DNA from: Alphaproteobacteria bacterium | GTDB taxonomy: Bacteria; Pseudomonadota; Alphaproteobacteria; Acetobacterales; Acetobacteraceae | Length of the DNA stretch: 64,000 bases | Assembly (NCBI GenBank): GCA_017307285.1 | Contig: JAFKFI010000048.1 | Coordinates: forward strand, 1-64,000 | Direction: 5' to 3' | Shown here: positions 56,469-64,000 of the stretch, piece after piece | Layout: the number at the start of each line of letters is the position of its first letter | Position numbering within the stretch: the stretch's first letter is position 1 | Notes under the pieces: generated by a model | What the model saw: only the letters and a program-made list of their open reading frames with translations | Database searches by the model: none | Told to the model about the DNA's origin: nothing | Translations under genes and position numbers: made by a program

Positions 56469-57650
56469 TCATTCCCCGGCCAGCGCCACCTGGCGCGGCC
56501 GCAGCCACAGCCGCGTGAGCAGCAAGGTCGGCAGCATCATCAGCCAGAGCAGCCCGCCGAGCCAGAGCGACAAGTCGACTCGCCCCGACATGTCGACGAC
56601 CATGCCCGCAAGCATCGGTCCGGCGGCCATGCCGAGATAGCAGAACGCGTAGAAGATCCCGAAACCCGTGCTGCGACTCGCCGGGCTCAGCACGCGCGTC
56701 ACCAGCGTGATGATGGCGACCGTGGCCGCCGGATAGGTCAGGCCGAACAACGCCAGCCAAAGCCACGCGGGGCCACCGAGCGGCAGGGCGAAGAACGGCA
56801 GGGTGCTCGCCAGTGTGCCGCAGGCGATGAACACGCCGATGCGCCCGCTGCGGTCGAGCAAGTGGCCGAAGACGGGATAGCCGAGCACCGGCAGAAGCGA
56901 GGCGAGGCTGACCAGCGCGCCTGCCTCGCCGACCGCGAAACCCTGGCCGACCAGCAAGGTCGGCGCGAAGCCCATCAGCACCATGAAGCCCATGTTGGTC
57001 AGCAGCCACAGTAGCGATGGGCCGAGCAGGGAGCGCAGCTCGATCGGCGTAATCACCCAGAGCCGCCGCGCGGCCGGCGACGGATGCGCTGCGGGCGCGC
57101 GGTACAGCGCGAGAAACAGCAGCATCGCGACGGCGGAACTCGCCGCCGTCGCGTACACCGCGACAGGCCACGATAGCGCGCTCGCCACGGGTGGCAGCAG
57201 CGCGAGAGCGGCAGCGATGCCGACCGGCCAGGAGGAGACCAGCAACCCCGTCGCGGTGGAAATCTCCCGCCCGGCGAACCAGTCCGTCGTTACTGTCGGC
57301 AGCAACACCATCAGCACCACGGAACCGGCGCCGGCGAGCAGACGCCCCGCGAATGCCCACGCGAAGCCGTCGCTGGCGCCGAACATTATGGAGCCTACCG
57401 TCATTAGCGCGAGCGCGCCCGCGATCACCGCCGTGTCGCCAAAACGTGCGCCGAGCAGCCCACTCGGGATCGACAGCGGAATGCCGGGCAGCATGAACAG
57501 CCCGACCAGCATCCCAAGCTGTGTGTAGTCGAGTCCCAACTGCGGCACGATGAACGCCGAGAGGGCGGAAGCGGCTTGCAGCTGGAGTCCCATCACCAGC
57601 CGGATAAAGCAGAGCAGCGCGAGCACCGCCCAGCGATTGGTGAGCCTCAT
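56469..57650 (-). CDS. MFS transporter
   Basis: 393 residues, twelve helices. The loop 2-3 motif is GLLGARFGDTAVI, a variant of the classical GxxxDRxGR, and the N-terminal WAVLALLCFIRLVMGLQLQA is the first helix. The short length and general layout are those of the CynX/NimT or proteobacterial 'YbfB'-like MFS groups; substrate unknown. It precedes the carboxylesterase on the same strand with a 15-bp gap, so they form a likely two-gene unit. Confidence 0.88.
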   Translation of the reverse strand: MRLTNRWAVLALLCFIRLVMGLQLQAASALSAFIVPQLGLDYTQLGMLVGLFMLPGIPLSIPSGLLGARFGDTAVIAGALALMTVGSIMFGASDGFAWAFAGRLLAGAGSVVLMVLLPTVTTDWFAGREISTATGLLVSSWPVGIAAALALLPPVASALSWPVAVYATAASSAVAMLLFLALYRAPAAHPSPAARRLWVITPIELRSLLGPSLLWLLTNMGFMVLMGFAPTLLVGQGFAVGEAGALVSLASLLPVLGYPVFGHLLDRSGRIGVFIACGTLASTLPFFALPLGGPAWLWLALFGLTYPAATVAIITLVTRVLSPASRSTGFGIFYAFCYLGMAAGPMLAGMVVDMSGRVDLSLWLGGLLWLMMLPTLLLTRLWLRPRQVALAGE

Positions 57651-57832
57651 ACGCGATCAGAGTCCCGGCCGATCGCGGCGCCGGCGCGATGCCGCAGCTC
57701 CATCATCATCTCCGTCGTCCTCGTCATCCACGCTATTCCCATCTGCTATCGCAGCAAATAATTGCGCAACGACATTGACGGGATACGATCGCATTGGCTA
57801 GCGTCGCCGACCTTGCATACAGGAATCGAATC

Positions 57833-58588
57833 ATGCGCTGCGCCGTGCCCATTCTTGCGTTCTTAGCCTCACCCTTGCTCAGCATTCCGGCGGCGGCCGG
57901 ACCGATCGCGACCGCGACGGCTTACACGCAATATTCCATGATGACCGATGTCGCAGACCCGAACGCGGATCTGTCGGTGATCAAGGCGACCTTCACGCCG
58001 AGCGTGACCAGCTCCTTCTCTGCTACCGGTATGGCCATCGAAACGGACACGCAGGGGCCCAACCTGTTCAAGGTTTCGGTTACCGCGTCGGTCGACCACT
58101 CAGGGCAGGCGTACGCATCGGCCACTCTGAACTACTTGGTTCAGTTCACCAACACCTCGGACCAGGACATCACGTTCCGTCTGCTATGGGATTTCAGCTC
58201 CTCGATCGGGTCCAGCGCGACGATCGACGTCGGGAAATTCGAGAGCGCCGGCTATTTGTCCACCATCAATGGCCTCGGTGTGGGCGACAATCACTTTTGC
58301 CAGGTCAACGACAACGGATTCCAGGGCGATCCCGGGGGCACGACGGAGACCCACGCCGGACGCACGACATGCTTCGTGCAGTCCTCGGACTCCAGTATGA
58401 GCGACCGCACGATCTTGCTTCGTGCTGGAGAGACAATCACCGGCGGGTTCGGCGATCTGCAGGTGACAGCAAATGTGTCCGTGCCCGAGCCGATGAGCGC
58501 AGCGCTGATAGCGTTTGGCGCGCTGGCCCTTGGCGTGGCGCGTTCCTCGTGGCGATTCAAGAGCGACGGCCCGCTCGCCGGAGGGTAG
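57833..58588 (+). CDS. PEP-CTERM sorting-domain protein
   Basis: 251 residues from ATG 57833. Sec signal (1-23, MRCAVPILAFLASPLLSIPA then AAG). The mature domain is Thr/Ser-rich and beta-stranded, with two Cys (about 161 and 179) that may pair. The C-terminus is VPEPMSAALIAFGALALGVA followed by a basic tail, a PEP-CTERM anchor with the PEP motif followed by Met instead of Ala/Gly. As with the two others in the window the exosortase is elsewhere. No known domain recognised in the mature part. Confidence 0.82.
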   Translation: MRCAVPILAFLASPLLSIPAAAGPIATATAYTQYSMMTDVADPNADLSVIKATFTPSVTSSFSATGMAIETDTQGPNLFKVSVTASVDHSGQAYASATLNYLVQFTNTSDQDITFRLLWDFSSSIGSSATIDVGKFESAGYLSTINGLGVGDNHFCQVNDNGFQGDPGGTTETHAGRTTCFVQSSDSSMSDRTILLRAGETITGGFGDLQVTANVSVPEPMSAALIAFGALALGVARSSWRFKSDGPLAGG

Positions 58589-58653
58589 GTCGTCCTCTTG
58601 GAGGGCGCGCCGGGCCGGTGCTACCCTCTGGATGGGAAACAGCAGGTCCGGGA

Positions 58654-60105
58654 ATGTCCGATAGCCTCCATACACTCCCGCGGGATGGGCTCATCGCGGT
58701 GGTCAAGCGCGACTGCCCAACTTGCGTGCTCACCGCGCCGGTGCTGGGCGATCTGGCGCGCCGCGCCGGCCTCGCGGTGTTCACGCAGGACGACCCGAGC
58801 TTTCCGGAGACCGTGGCGGAGCGGATCGATGACACGGCGCTCGATGTGTCGCACCGACTGCGGATCGAGATCGTGCCGACATTGATCCGGCTGCGTGAGG
58901 GGCGCGAGGTGGAGCGCACCTATGGCTGGGATCGCACGGAGTGGCAGCGCGTCGCCGGCCTCGATGCGCTCGGCGAGGAGCTGCCGCCGTTCCGTCCCGG
59001 ATGCGGCGCCAAGAACATCGAGCCCGGTATCATCGAACGGCTGAAGATTCGTCACGGCGAAACCGGCCTCTCCGCCCGTCGTGTCGGCATCGGCGACGGC
59101 GAGGACGAGATCGAGGCGATGTTCGATCGCGGCTGGTCAGACGGCCTGCCGCTTGTGCCGCCCACGGAAGAACGCGTGATGCGGATGCTCTCGGGCACCG
59201 CGCGGGACCCGCGGGAGATCGTCGGCGCTATCCCGCCCGACCTTGTGCCGGCGACAGTGGAGAAGGTCGCGATCAACGCGGTGATGGCGGGCTGCAAGCC
59301 GGAATATTTGCCGGTGGTACTCGCTGCCGTGGAGGCGGTGCTCGACGAGAAATTCGCCATGCACGGCGTGCTCGCCACGACGATGTATGTCGGCCCCGTC
59401 GTGGTGGTGAATGGCCCGGTGCGGCGGCAGATCGGCATGAACGCGCGCGGCAACGCCCTCGGTCAGGGCAATCGCGCCAACGCGACGATCGGGCGCGCGC
59501 TCCAACTGGTGATCCGCAACATCGGCGGCGGACGCCCGCAGGAGGTGGATCGAGCGACGCTCGGCAATCCCGGCAAATACACCTACTGCTTCGCAGAGGA
59601 CGAGGAAGGGTCATCCTGGGAGCCGCTCGCTTGCGACTTCGGCATCGCGCGTGGCGTCTCGGCGGTAACGGTGTTCGCCGGCTATGGCCTGCAAGGCATC
59701 GTCGATCAGAAGTCGCGCACGCCGGAGAGCCTGTCGCGCAGCTTTGCCGAGAGCCTGAAGGCGATGCAGAACGTGAAGCTTGCGCCGGGCTGCGACGTGC
59801 TGCTCGTCGTCTGTCCCGAGCACGAGCGGACGTTCCGTGAGGCAGGGTGGAGCAAGCGCCGGCTGACCGACGAGCTTCACCGACTCACGCAAATTCCCGG
59901 CGAGGAACTGGTCGGCGGCGCCAAGGGTATCGCGGAGGGCGGACCGCCCTCACTCGCGGGGAAGACGGTTGGAAAGACGAGGCCGGGCGGCCTGTTGATC
60001 GTCCGTGCTGGCGGCGGTGCCGGGATGTTCTCCGGCATCATTGGGGGCTGGGCCGCGAGCGGCGAGCGCGGCAGCATGCCTGTAACCAGGGAGGTAAAAT
60101 CGTGA
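58654..60105 (+). CDS. Thioredoxin-fold protein with a large conserved C-terminal domain, partner of the UGSC selenoprotein
   Basis: 483 residues from ATG 58654. The N-terminal domain (1-105) is a thioredoxin fold with a CxxC in DCPTCVL (Cys22, Cys25) and the cis-Pro region EIVPTLIRLREGREV. The rest (about 150-483) is a conserved domain I cannot name: GWSDGLPLVPPTEERVMRML, VEKVAINAVMAGCKPEYLPV, MNARGNALGQGNRANATIGR and FAEDEEGSSWEPLACDFG are its densest blocks. It ends in a Gly-rich turn near RAGGGAGMFSG. The stop overlaps the GTG of the selenoprotein by 4 bp, so the two are made together. A redox role is inferred from the thioredoxin domain and partner. Confidence 0.7.
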   Translation: MSDSLHTLPRDGLIAVVKRDCPTCVLTAPVLGDLARRAGLAVFTQDDPSFPETVAERIDDTALDVSHRLRIEIVPTLIRLREGREVERTYGWDRTEWQRVAGLDALGEELPPFRPGCGAKNIEPGIIERLKIRHGETGLSARRVGIGDGEDEIEAMFDRGWSDGLPLVPPTEERVMRMLSGTARDPREIVGAIPPDLVPATVEKVAINAVMAGCKPEYLPVVLAAVEAVLDEKFAMHGVLATTMYVGPVVVVNGPVRRQIGMNARGNALGQGNRANATIGRALQLVIRNIGGGRPQEVDRATLGNPGKYTYCFAEDEEGSSWEPLACDFGIARGVSAVTVFAGYGLQGIVDQKSRTPESLSRSFAESLKAMQNVKLAPGCDVLLVVCPEHERTFREAGWSKRRLTDELHRLTQIPGEELVGGAKGIAEGGPPSLAGKTVGKTRPGGLLIVRAGGGAGMFSGIIGGWAASGERGSMPVTREVKS

Positions 60106-60620
60106 CGGTGCTTCTCGATCCCACCGCGGAGCGAAGTCCGACGGTGCGGCCACGCCTGCCCCGGCCGGATCGGCTGGACGGGCTCACGGTCGGCATCCTC
60201 GACATCTCGAAACCGCGCGGCGACGTGTTCCTCGACCGGCTGCATGAGCGCTTGAGCGAGCGCGGCATCGCCGTCCGGCGTTACATGAAGCCGACCATGA
60301 CACGCCCCGCCCCGCTGCCGCTGCGCCAGCAGATCGGCACCGAGGTGAACCTCGTCATCGAAGGGTTGGCGGATTGAGGCTCCTGCACGTCGTGCTGTAC
60401 GCATGACATGTCGGATCTGGAAATCCGCGGCATCCCCTCCGTTGGCGTGGCCACCACCGAGTTCGTCGACGCGGCTGATGTGCAGGCGAAGTCGCTCGGC
60501 TTCGACCCGGCCTACGTGTTCATCCCGCACCCGGTGCAGGACCGCACGGACGAGGAGCTGCGCAAGCTGGCGGACGAGCATTTCGAGGCGATCGTGGGAC
60601 TCCTGCTGAAAGGCAACTGA
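60102..60620 (+). CDS. UGSC-family selenoprotein (in-frame TGA read as selenocysteine)
   Basis: 173 codons with an in-frame TGA at codon 92 (60375-60377). The GTG start at 60102 overlaps the upstream stop and has AGGGAGG seven bases before it. Reading through TGA, the protein is continuous in one frame: LDISKPRGDVFLDRLHERLS and IGTEVNLVIEGLAD lie before it, then Sec-GSCTSCCTHDMSDLEIRGI and the C-terminal strand-helix VATTEFVDAADVQAK ... YVFIPHPVQDRTDEEL. The U-G-S-C motif and this surround match the UGSC selenoprotein family first noticed in marine metagenomes. The two halves have no separate start with an RBS. A hairpin directly after the TGA supports selenocysteine insertion. 172 residues; function unknown, probably redox. 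Confidence 0.85.
60382..60414 (+). promoter_or_regulatory. Bacterial SECIS-like hairpin
   Basis: Pairs 60389-60395 (GUCGUGC) with 60401-60407 (GCAUGAC), one G-U included, giving a UGUAC apical loop that starts 19 nt after the UGA. Below a C-A mismatch GCA (60385-60387) pairs with UGU (60409-60411), and beyond a U-C mismatch CC pairs with GG (60413-60414). A short apical loop with G in its first two positions at this distance is the geometry needed for SelB. Confidence 0.7.
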
Positions 60621-60674
60621 GTCCCACACGGCTTCGCCCACGCGCGGCGGAGTTGCACGAACGAAGGAACGACG

Positions 60675-61067
60675 ATGAAAGATTTGGCCGGCACCTGGAA
60701 ATTGGTGAACGTTGAGTCGCGCGATCCGGAGGGCAAGCCGCTCGCCTCGCAGTACGGTCCATTGCCTGTCGGCCGGATCGTGTTCACCAGAGAGGGGCGT
60801 GTGCTGGTTGGGGTGACCGACGGCCGCCCGTCATTGCCGCCGGGAACTAAGCGCGAATACGGCGGCTACACCGGCGCCTTCACGTTTAGCGGCACCACGC
60901 TCACGACTCAGGTCGACGCCTCGCCCAACCCCGCATTGGTCGGTACCGCTCAGGTGCGCGGCGTGCGGTTCGAGGGCGAACGCATGGTTCTGCATCCGCC
61001 GCCACGCGAGATCGGCGGCGTGCTGCACGATCGCGAGCTGACCTGGGAACGGATCAGCACGGACTGA
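60675..61067 (+). CDS. Lipocalin-like domain protein
   Basis: 130 residues. MKDLAGTWKLVNVESRDPEG opens a lipocalin-like fold; GRIVFTREGRVLVGVTDGR and FSGTTLTTQVDASPNPALVG are the following strands, and the end VLHDRELTWERI is the last strand. Proteins of this family are small beta-barrel-like and bind hydrophobic ligands. No signal peptide, so cytosolic. GAACGAAGGAACGACG gives a plausible RBS. It may be part of the same transcript as the selenoprotein (54-bp gap). Confidence 0.78.
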   Translation: MKDLAGTWKLVNVESRDPEGKPLASQYGPLPVGRIVFTREGRVLVGVTDGRPSLPPGTKREYGGYTGAFTFSGTTLTTQVDASPNPALVGTAQVRGVRFEGERMVLHPPPREIGGVLHDRELTWERISTD

Positions 61068-61141
61068 GGCCGGCACAACCGTCGGCCGCTTGCCGGGATC
61101 GCTGATCGGCGGGACAAAGAGCCTTCGGGGAGGAGGCTACG

Positions 61142-62383
61142 ATGACAGATACAAAATGGATCGGGCGCCGCGACGCGCTCGCACTCGGGCTGGCCGCGGG
61201 TGCGGCAACAGCCGTCCGGCCGGCGCGCGCGCAGCAGCCGAGCGAGGTGAAAATCGCCATGCTGGTGCCGATGTCGGGTCCGTGGGCGCGGCAGGGCATT
61301 CTTGAGCAAATGGGTGCAGAGCTGGCGATCGATGACGTCAACAGTGCAGGCGGCATCAAGTCGCTCGGCGGCGCGAAGCTCAAGCTGGTTCAGTACGATA
61401 CCGGCGACAGCGCGGAGAAGGCAAAGAACGCGGCGCAGCGCATGGTGGCGCAGGAGCCTGACCTGGTCGGCGGTTTCGGCTGCTGGCTGTCCAGCTTCAC
61501 CTTGGCAGCCACCGAGGTGACGGAGCGTGCCTCGCTACCCTGGCTCACGCTGTCCTATTCCGATCTCATCACCGGGCGCGGCTTCCGCTACGTGTTCCAG
61601 ACCTCGCCCACCGCGCCGCAGCAGGCGGACGACACGGTGCCGATCGTGATGGCATTGGCGGAGAAGACCACCGGGAAGCGGCCGACCAAGGTGGGCATCA
61701 TCGGCGACAGCACCGCGGCGGCCGTGAGCTTTCGCAAAGCGCTCGATGAGCACGTCCTCAAGGATCAGAAGCTCAGCGCCGTGGTGAACGAGGTCTACAC
61801 GCCGCCGTTGTCGGATGCGACGACGCTCGTGCAGGCGGTTCGCAGCGCGCGCCCGGACTTCATGCTGCTGCTGTCGACCAGCGTGCCAGACGACAAGCTC
61901 TTGACCGAAAAATTCAACGAGTACGGTATGGGAGCCACGAAGCTTCCGCTGGTCGGCAATGGCGGGCACTGGGGCACACCCGAACTGCTGAAGGTGACCG
62001 GCGCGGACCTGCTGCAGGGCGTGATGGTCGGTCTGGCGAATTGGCCGGGCAAGGACCAGGCAGCGCTGTCGAAGCGCTTCGAGGAGCGCACGAAGGAGCC
62101 GTGGTTCGGTCACGATTCGCTGTTCGCCTATGCACACGTCATGATCTTGAAGGAGGCGCTGGAAAAGGCCGGCGTGGCCGAGCGGCAGAAGGTTGCCGAG
62201 GCGATCCGCAAGCTCGACATGACCGACGGCCCCGCTTTGTTGTTCCCTGGGCATCACCTGCAGTTCGACGACAAGGGACGACGGAAGAACGCGCAGATGG
62301 TGATGATCCAGTGGCAGAACGGCAAGCCGGTAACGATCTACCCGACCGATATCGCTGCAGCGCCGGCGATCTGGAAGGCGTGA
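61142..62383 (+). CDS. ABC transporter substrate-binding protein (branched-chain amino acid type)
   Basis: 413 residues. N-terminal GRRDALALGLAAGAATAV is a Tat-like signal with cleavage near ARA. Type-I periplasmic binding fold: KIAMLVPMSGPWARQGILEQ, AIDDVNSAGGIKSLGGAKLK, DTGDSAEKAKNAAQRMVAQE and KVGIIGDSTAAAVSFRKALD. Probably a Liv/amide-type binder. It has no permease genes next to it and is distinct from the 48415 protein by its longer N-lobe. An AGGAGG RBS lies seven bases upstream. Confidence 0.9.
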   Translation: MTDTKWIGRRDALALGLAAGAATAVRPARAQQPSEVKIAMLVPMSGPWARQGILEQMGAELAIDDVNSAGGIKSLGGAKLKLVQYDTGDSAEKAKNAAQRMVAQEPDLVGGFGCWLSSFTLAATEVTERASLPWLTLSYSDLITGRGFRYVFQTSPTAPQQADDTVPIVMALAEKTTGKRPTKVGIIGDSTAAAVSFRKALDEHVLKDQKLSAVVNEVYTPPLSDATTLVQAVRSARPDFMLLLSTSVPDDKLLTEKFNEYGMGATKLPLVGNGGHWGTPELLKVTGADLLQGVMVGLANWPGKDQAALSKRFEERTKEPWFGHDSLFAYAHVMILKEALEKAGVAERQKVAEAIRKLDMTDGPALLFPGHHLQFDDKGRRKNAQMVMIQWQNGKPVTIYPTDIAAAPAIWKA

Positions 62384-62387
62384 CCCG

Positions 62388-63221
62388 CTAGCCGGGCGGA
62401 GGGGTCCGCCACGCTGTGGCCAGATTGCGGTATCCGGACACGGCGATACCGGCGGCGGCAAGCTGCTTGGCAACATGCCCGCTGGCGAACAGCGCGTATT
62501 CGGCCGTGCGCCATTCCGCGTGATCGGGCGCGATCGCCTCGATTTCGCCCGGGATGGTTGCGTGCAGGGCGAAATGCGTGATGCCGTCTGCCAGGTCGTC
62601 GATCAAATGCTGCCAGCCGAGCGCGAGTTCGTTCCGCGGCATCGGCAGCGTGCCTCGGCAATGATCGATCACCGGCGATCCCGCCGCATCCAGCGCCGCG
62701 ACCGTCGCGCGGTACGCGTCGAGGTCCGGCGGCCAAGTGATCGACCGCGGTAGTACGGGAAGCAGCTCGTACTCGCGCGCCAGGGATACATGCGCGGGCA
62801 GCAATTCGGCCAGCATGGCGGCACCCATATGCGCGTCGATATGAGTCGGCCTCATACCCGCCGCGAGGCAGTGCTCGATCTGTGCGCGCAATTCGGCCTC
62901 GGCCGCCTCGGGCACGAGATGGCGGCGCAGACTGGCAACGTCGCGCCACATATAGCCGTCCGCGTCGATCAGTCCGGAGGCGCGGCTCGTCGTCGAAAGC
63001 GGCGCCCAGCGATAATGCCGCCATTCGCTGGTCAGGGTGAGATGCACACCGAGATCGAGCGACGGGTCGGCCGCCGCAAGCTCGGCAATCTGGCGGAACC
63101 ACGGGCACGGCGCCATGACCGAGCCGCAGGTCACGCGGCCACCGCGGGCCAGTTCGACAAACGCCTGATTCGCTCCGTGCGTGCTGCCAAGATCGTCGAC
63201 GTGCAGGATTGCGGTTCGCAT
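62388..63221 (-). CDS. ChbG/YdjC-family deacetylase
   Basis: 277 residues from ATG 63221. Metal-dependent deacetylase/hopanoid-type hydrolase: ILHVDDLGSTHGAN (Asp-Asp), LGVHLTLTSEWRHYRW (His), THIDAHMGAAMLAEL (His, Asp, His) are the family's metal and catalytic motifs. In the best-known members it deacetylates chito-oligosaccharides or hydrolyses hopanoid precursors (HpnK). It ends 4 bp from the convergent solute-binding gene. Substrate not assigned. Confidence 0.88.
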   Translation of the reverse strand: MRTAILHVDDLGSTHGANQAFVELARGGRVTCGSVMAPCPWFRQIAELAAADPSLDLGVHLTLTSEWRHYRWAPLSTTSRASGLIDADGYMWRDVASLRRHLVPEAAEAELRAQIEHCLAAGMRPTHIDAHMGAAMLAELLPAHVSLAREYELLPVLPRSITWPPDLDAYRATVAALDAAGSPVIDHCRGTLPMPRNELALGWQHLIDDLADGITHFALHATIPGEIEAIAPDHAEWRTAEYALFASGHVAKQLAAAGIAVSGYRNLATAWRTPPPG

Positions 63222-63344
63222 CGGCCGTCGCGCCCTCCGTTCGCGTTCCGCCCCATGCTGGCGCGTCGGCCGCGACTGCGCCAGACTAAGGCATGAGTGG
63301 GGGCGCCCCGGCACACCACAACTTCCAGGAGAGAGAGGTCCAAC

Positions 63345-64000
63345 ATGCCCGCCGAGCGATTGCTAGCAGCTGAAACCAACTCCGCCGACCTCGTGGCTCA
63401 GGTGCTGCGCGAAGCCGGCATCGACATGGTGTTCGGTATCTCGGGCGGCCACACCGGGCGCATCTTTCGCGGCCTGGAAAAGCAGCAGAACGGCATCCGC
63501 ACCGTGCTGGTGCGCGAGGAGAGCCTCGGCGGCGTGATGGCGGAGGTCTACGGTCGGCTCAAGCGCAAGCCGGGCGTGCTGATCGGGCAGGGTCCGTGGG
63601 TGCTCGGCAATGGCTTGCTCGGCACGCTGGAGGCGCATCTCTCCAGCTCGCCCATGCTGCTGCTCACCGATTTCAGTGATCCCGCCAATCTCTCGCTGCA
63701 CGGACCCTACCAGTCCGGCACCGGCGACTACGGCGCGTGGGACGCGCGCACCGCGTTCCGGGGCGTCACCAAGCAGGTGTTCCAGGCGCTCGAACCCGCT
63801 TCCGCCGTGCAGGCGACCCAACTCGCGATCAAGCACGCGCTGGCTGGCCAGCCCGGCCCCGTCGCTGTGCTGTACAGCCTCGCCTCGCTCTCGGGCAATG
63901 TCGACGCCCAATCCGAGCCGCGCTTGTACGCGACTTCTTTCTACTTGCCGCCCGCTCCACAGGCGGCGGATGCTTCGCTGGTCGCCGCTGCGGCGCGCGC
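63345..64000 (+). CDS. ThDP-dependent enzyme (acetolactate-synthase-like), partial
   Basis: The first 218 codons, cut by the right edge, from ATG 63345 with AGGAGAGAGAGG upstream. The N-terminal Pyr domain shows the catalytic Glu in VREESLGGVMAEVYGRLK, FGISGGHTGRIFR and the following GPWVLGNGLLGTLEAH and SSPMLLLTDFSDPANLS, typical of acetolactate-synthase-like decarboxylases and carboligases. The cofactor-binding PP domain lies outside. It follows the YdjC gene divergently by 123 bp. Substrate unknown. Confidence 0.85.
   Translation, partial: MPAERLLAAETNSADLVAQVLREAGIDMVFGISGGHTGRIFRGLEKQQNGIRTVLVREESLGGVMAEVYGRLKRKPGVLIGQGPWVLGNGLLGTLEAHLSSSPMLLLTDFSDPANLSLHGPYQSGTGDYGAWDARTAFRGVTKQVFQALEPASAVQATQLAIKHALAGQPGPVAVLYSLASLSGNVDAQSEPRLYATSFYLPPAPQAADASLVAAAAR

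Noticed and set aside
60385-60395. Alternative hairpin GCAC-GUC-GUGC just after the TGA
   Set aside because: It begins only 7 nt after the TGA and has four pairs; the 12-bp hairpin with loop at 60396-60400 is more stable by inspection and better placed.
60408-60620. Independent 70-codon gene after the TGA
   Set aside because: It is in the same frame as the upstream part, starts at an internal Met (MSDLEI) without an RBS, and is better explained as the C-terminal half of the selenoprotein.

Overview
The window is high-GC DNA (roughly two thirds G+C by eye) with dense coding, many ATGA/GTGA stop-start overlaps and frequent GTG/TTG starts. The gene content suggests an alphaproteobacterium, most likely Rhodospirillales and perhaps Acetobacteraceae: the order dnaB-alr-mlaE-mlaF-exported protein-radA-cvpA-purF-SDR, a CIO-type cytochrome bd, hslVU, three PEP-CTERM proteins and several Tat-like solute-binding proteins. 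That placement is inference from content and gene order. No rRNA, tRNA, CRISPR array, transposase or prophage was recognised.

Layout. 0.2-4.8 kb: minus-strand operon aat, two paralogous exported proteins, an MsrQ-like haem-b membrane protein and a Tat-type FAD oxidase, after a partial gene at the left edge. 5-7 kb: a PEP-CTERM beta-propeller protein with a terminator, and a small lipoprotein. 7-9.8 kb: aroQ-accB-accC and a GNAT acetyltransferase. 10-19.7 kb: mixed accessory genes (GT39 glycosyltransferase, ROK kinase, PEP-CTERM protein, NTF2-like protein, cyclase, a secreted protein made largely of 14-residue repeats, M20 amidohydrolase, acyl-CoA dehydrogenase, acyltransferase-3). 19.8-31.5 kb: the housekeeping block from dnaB to purF-SDR, then cioAB. 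31.5-40.4 kb: a flavin monooxygenase, an OBAP-family protein, amidase, uronate dehydrogenase, a transaminase with two small exported proteins, GST and a VOC protein. 40.4-46.9 kb: a gene remnant, purD, xseA, hslU, hslV and an MFS transporter. 46.9-48.3 kb: a broken membrane-protein gene. 48.4-54.7 kb: solute-binding protein, beta-hydroxyacid dehydrogenase, methyltransferase, gloB, hrcA, a small protein and an FkbM methyltransferase. 54.9-64 kb: carboxylesterase, MFS, a third PEP-CTERM protein, the selenoprotein locus, lipocalin-like protein, solute-binding protein, YdjC deacetylase and the start of a ThDP enzyme.

The most notable locus is 58654-60620. A thioredoxin-fold protein overlaps a gene that conventional calling splits into two short ORFs at an in-frame TGA (60375-60377). 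Read through, the TGA gives a U-G-S-C motif, and a 12-bp imperfect hairpin with a UGUAC apical loop begins 5 nt after the TGA, which has the geometry of a bacterial SECIS element. I interpret it as a UGSC-family selenoprotein with a redox partner of unknown function.

Other structure not explained by ordinary genes: four copies of an ~85-bp intergenic palindrome; another palindromic repeat that supplies the N-terminal codons of alr; eight and a fraction 42-bp coding repeats with conserved protein but variable synonymous sites; a 129-bp tandem duplication inside xseA; a hexanucleotide-like tract in the broken membrane gene; and a remnant resembling a GlcG/HbpS haem-binding protein.
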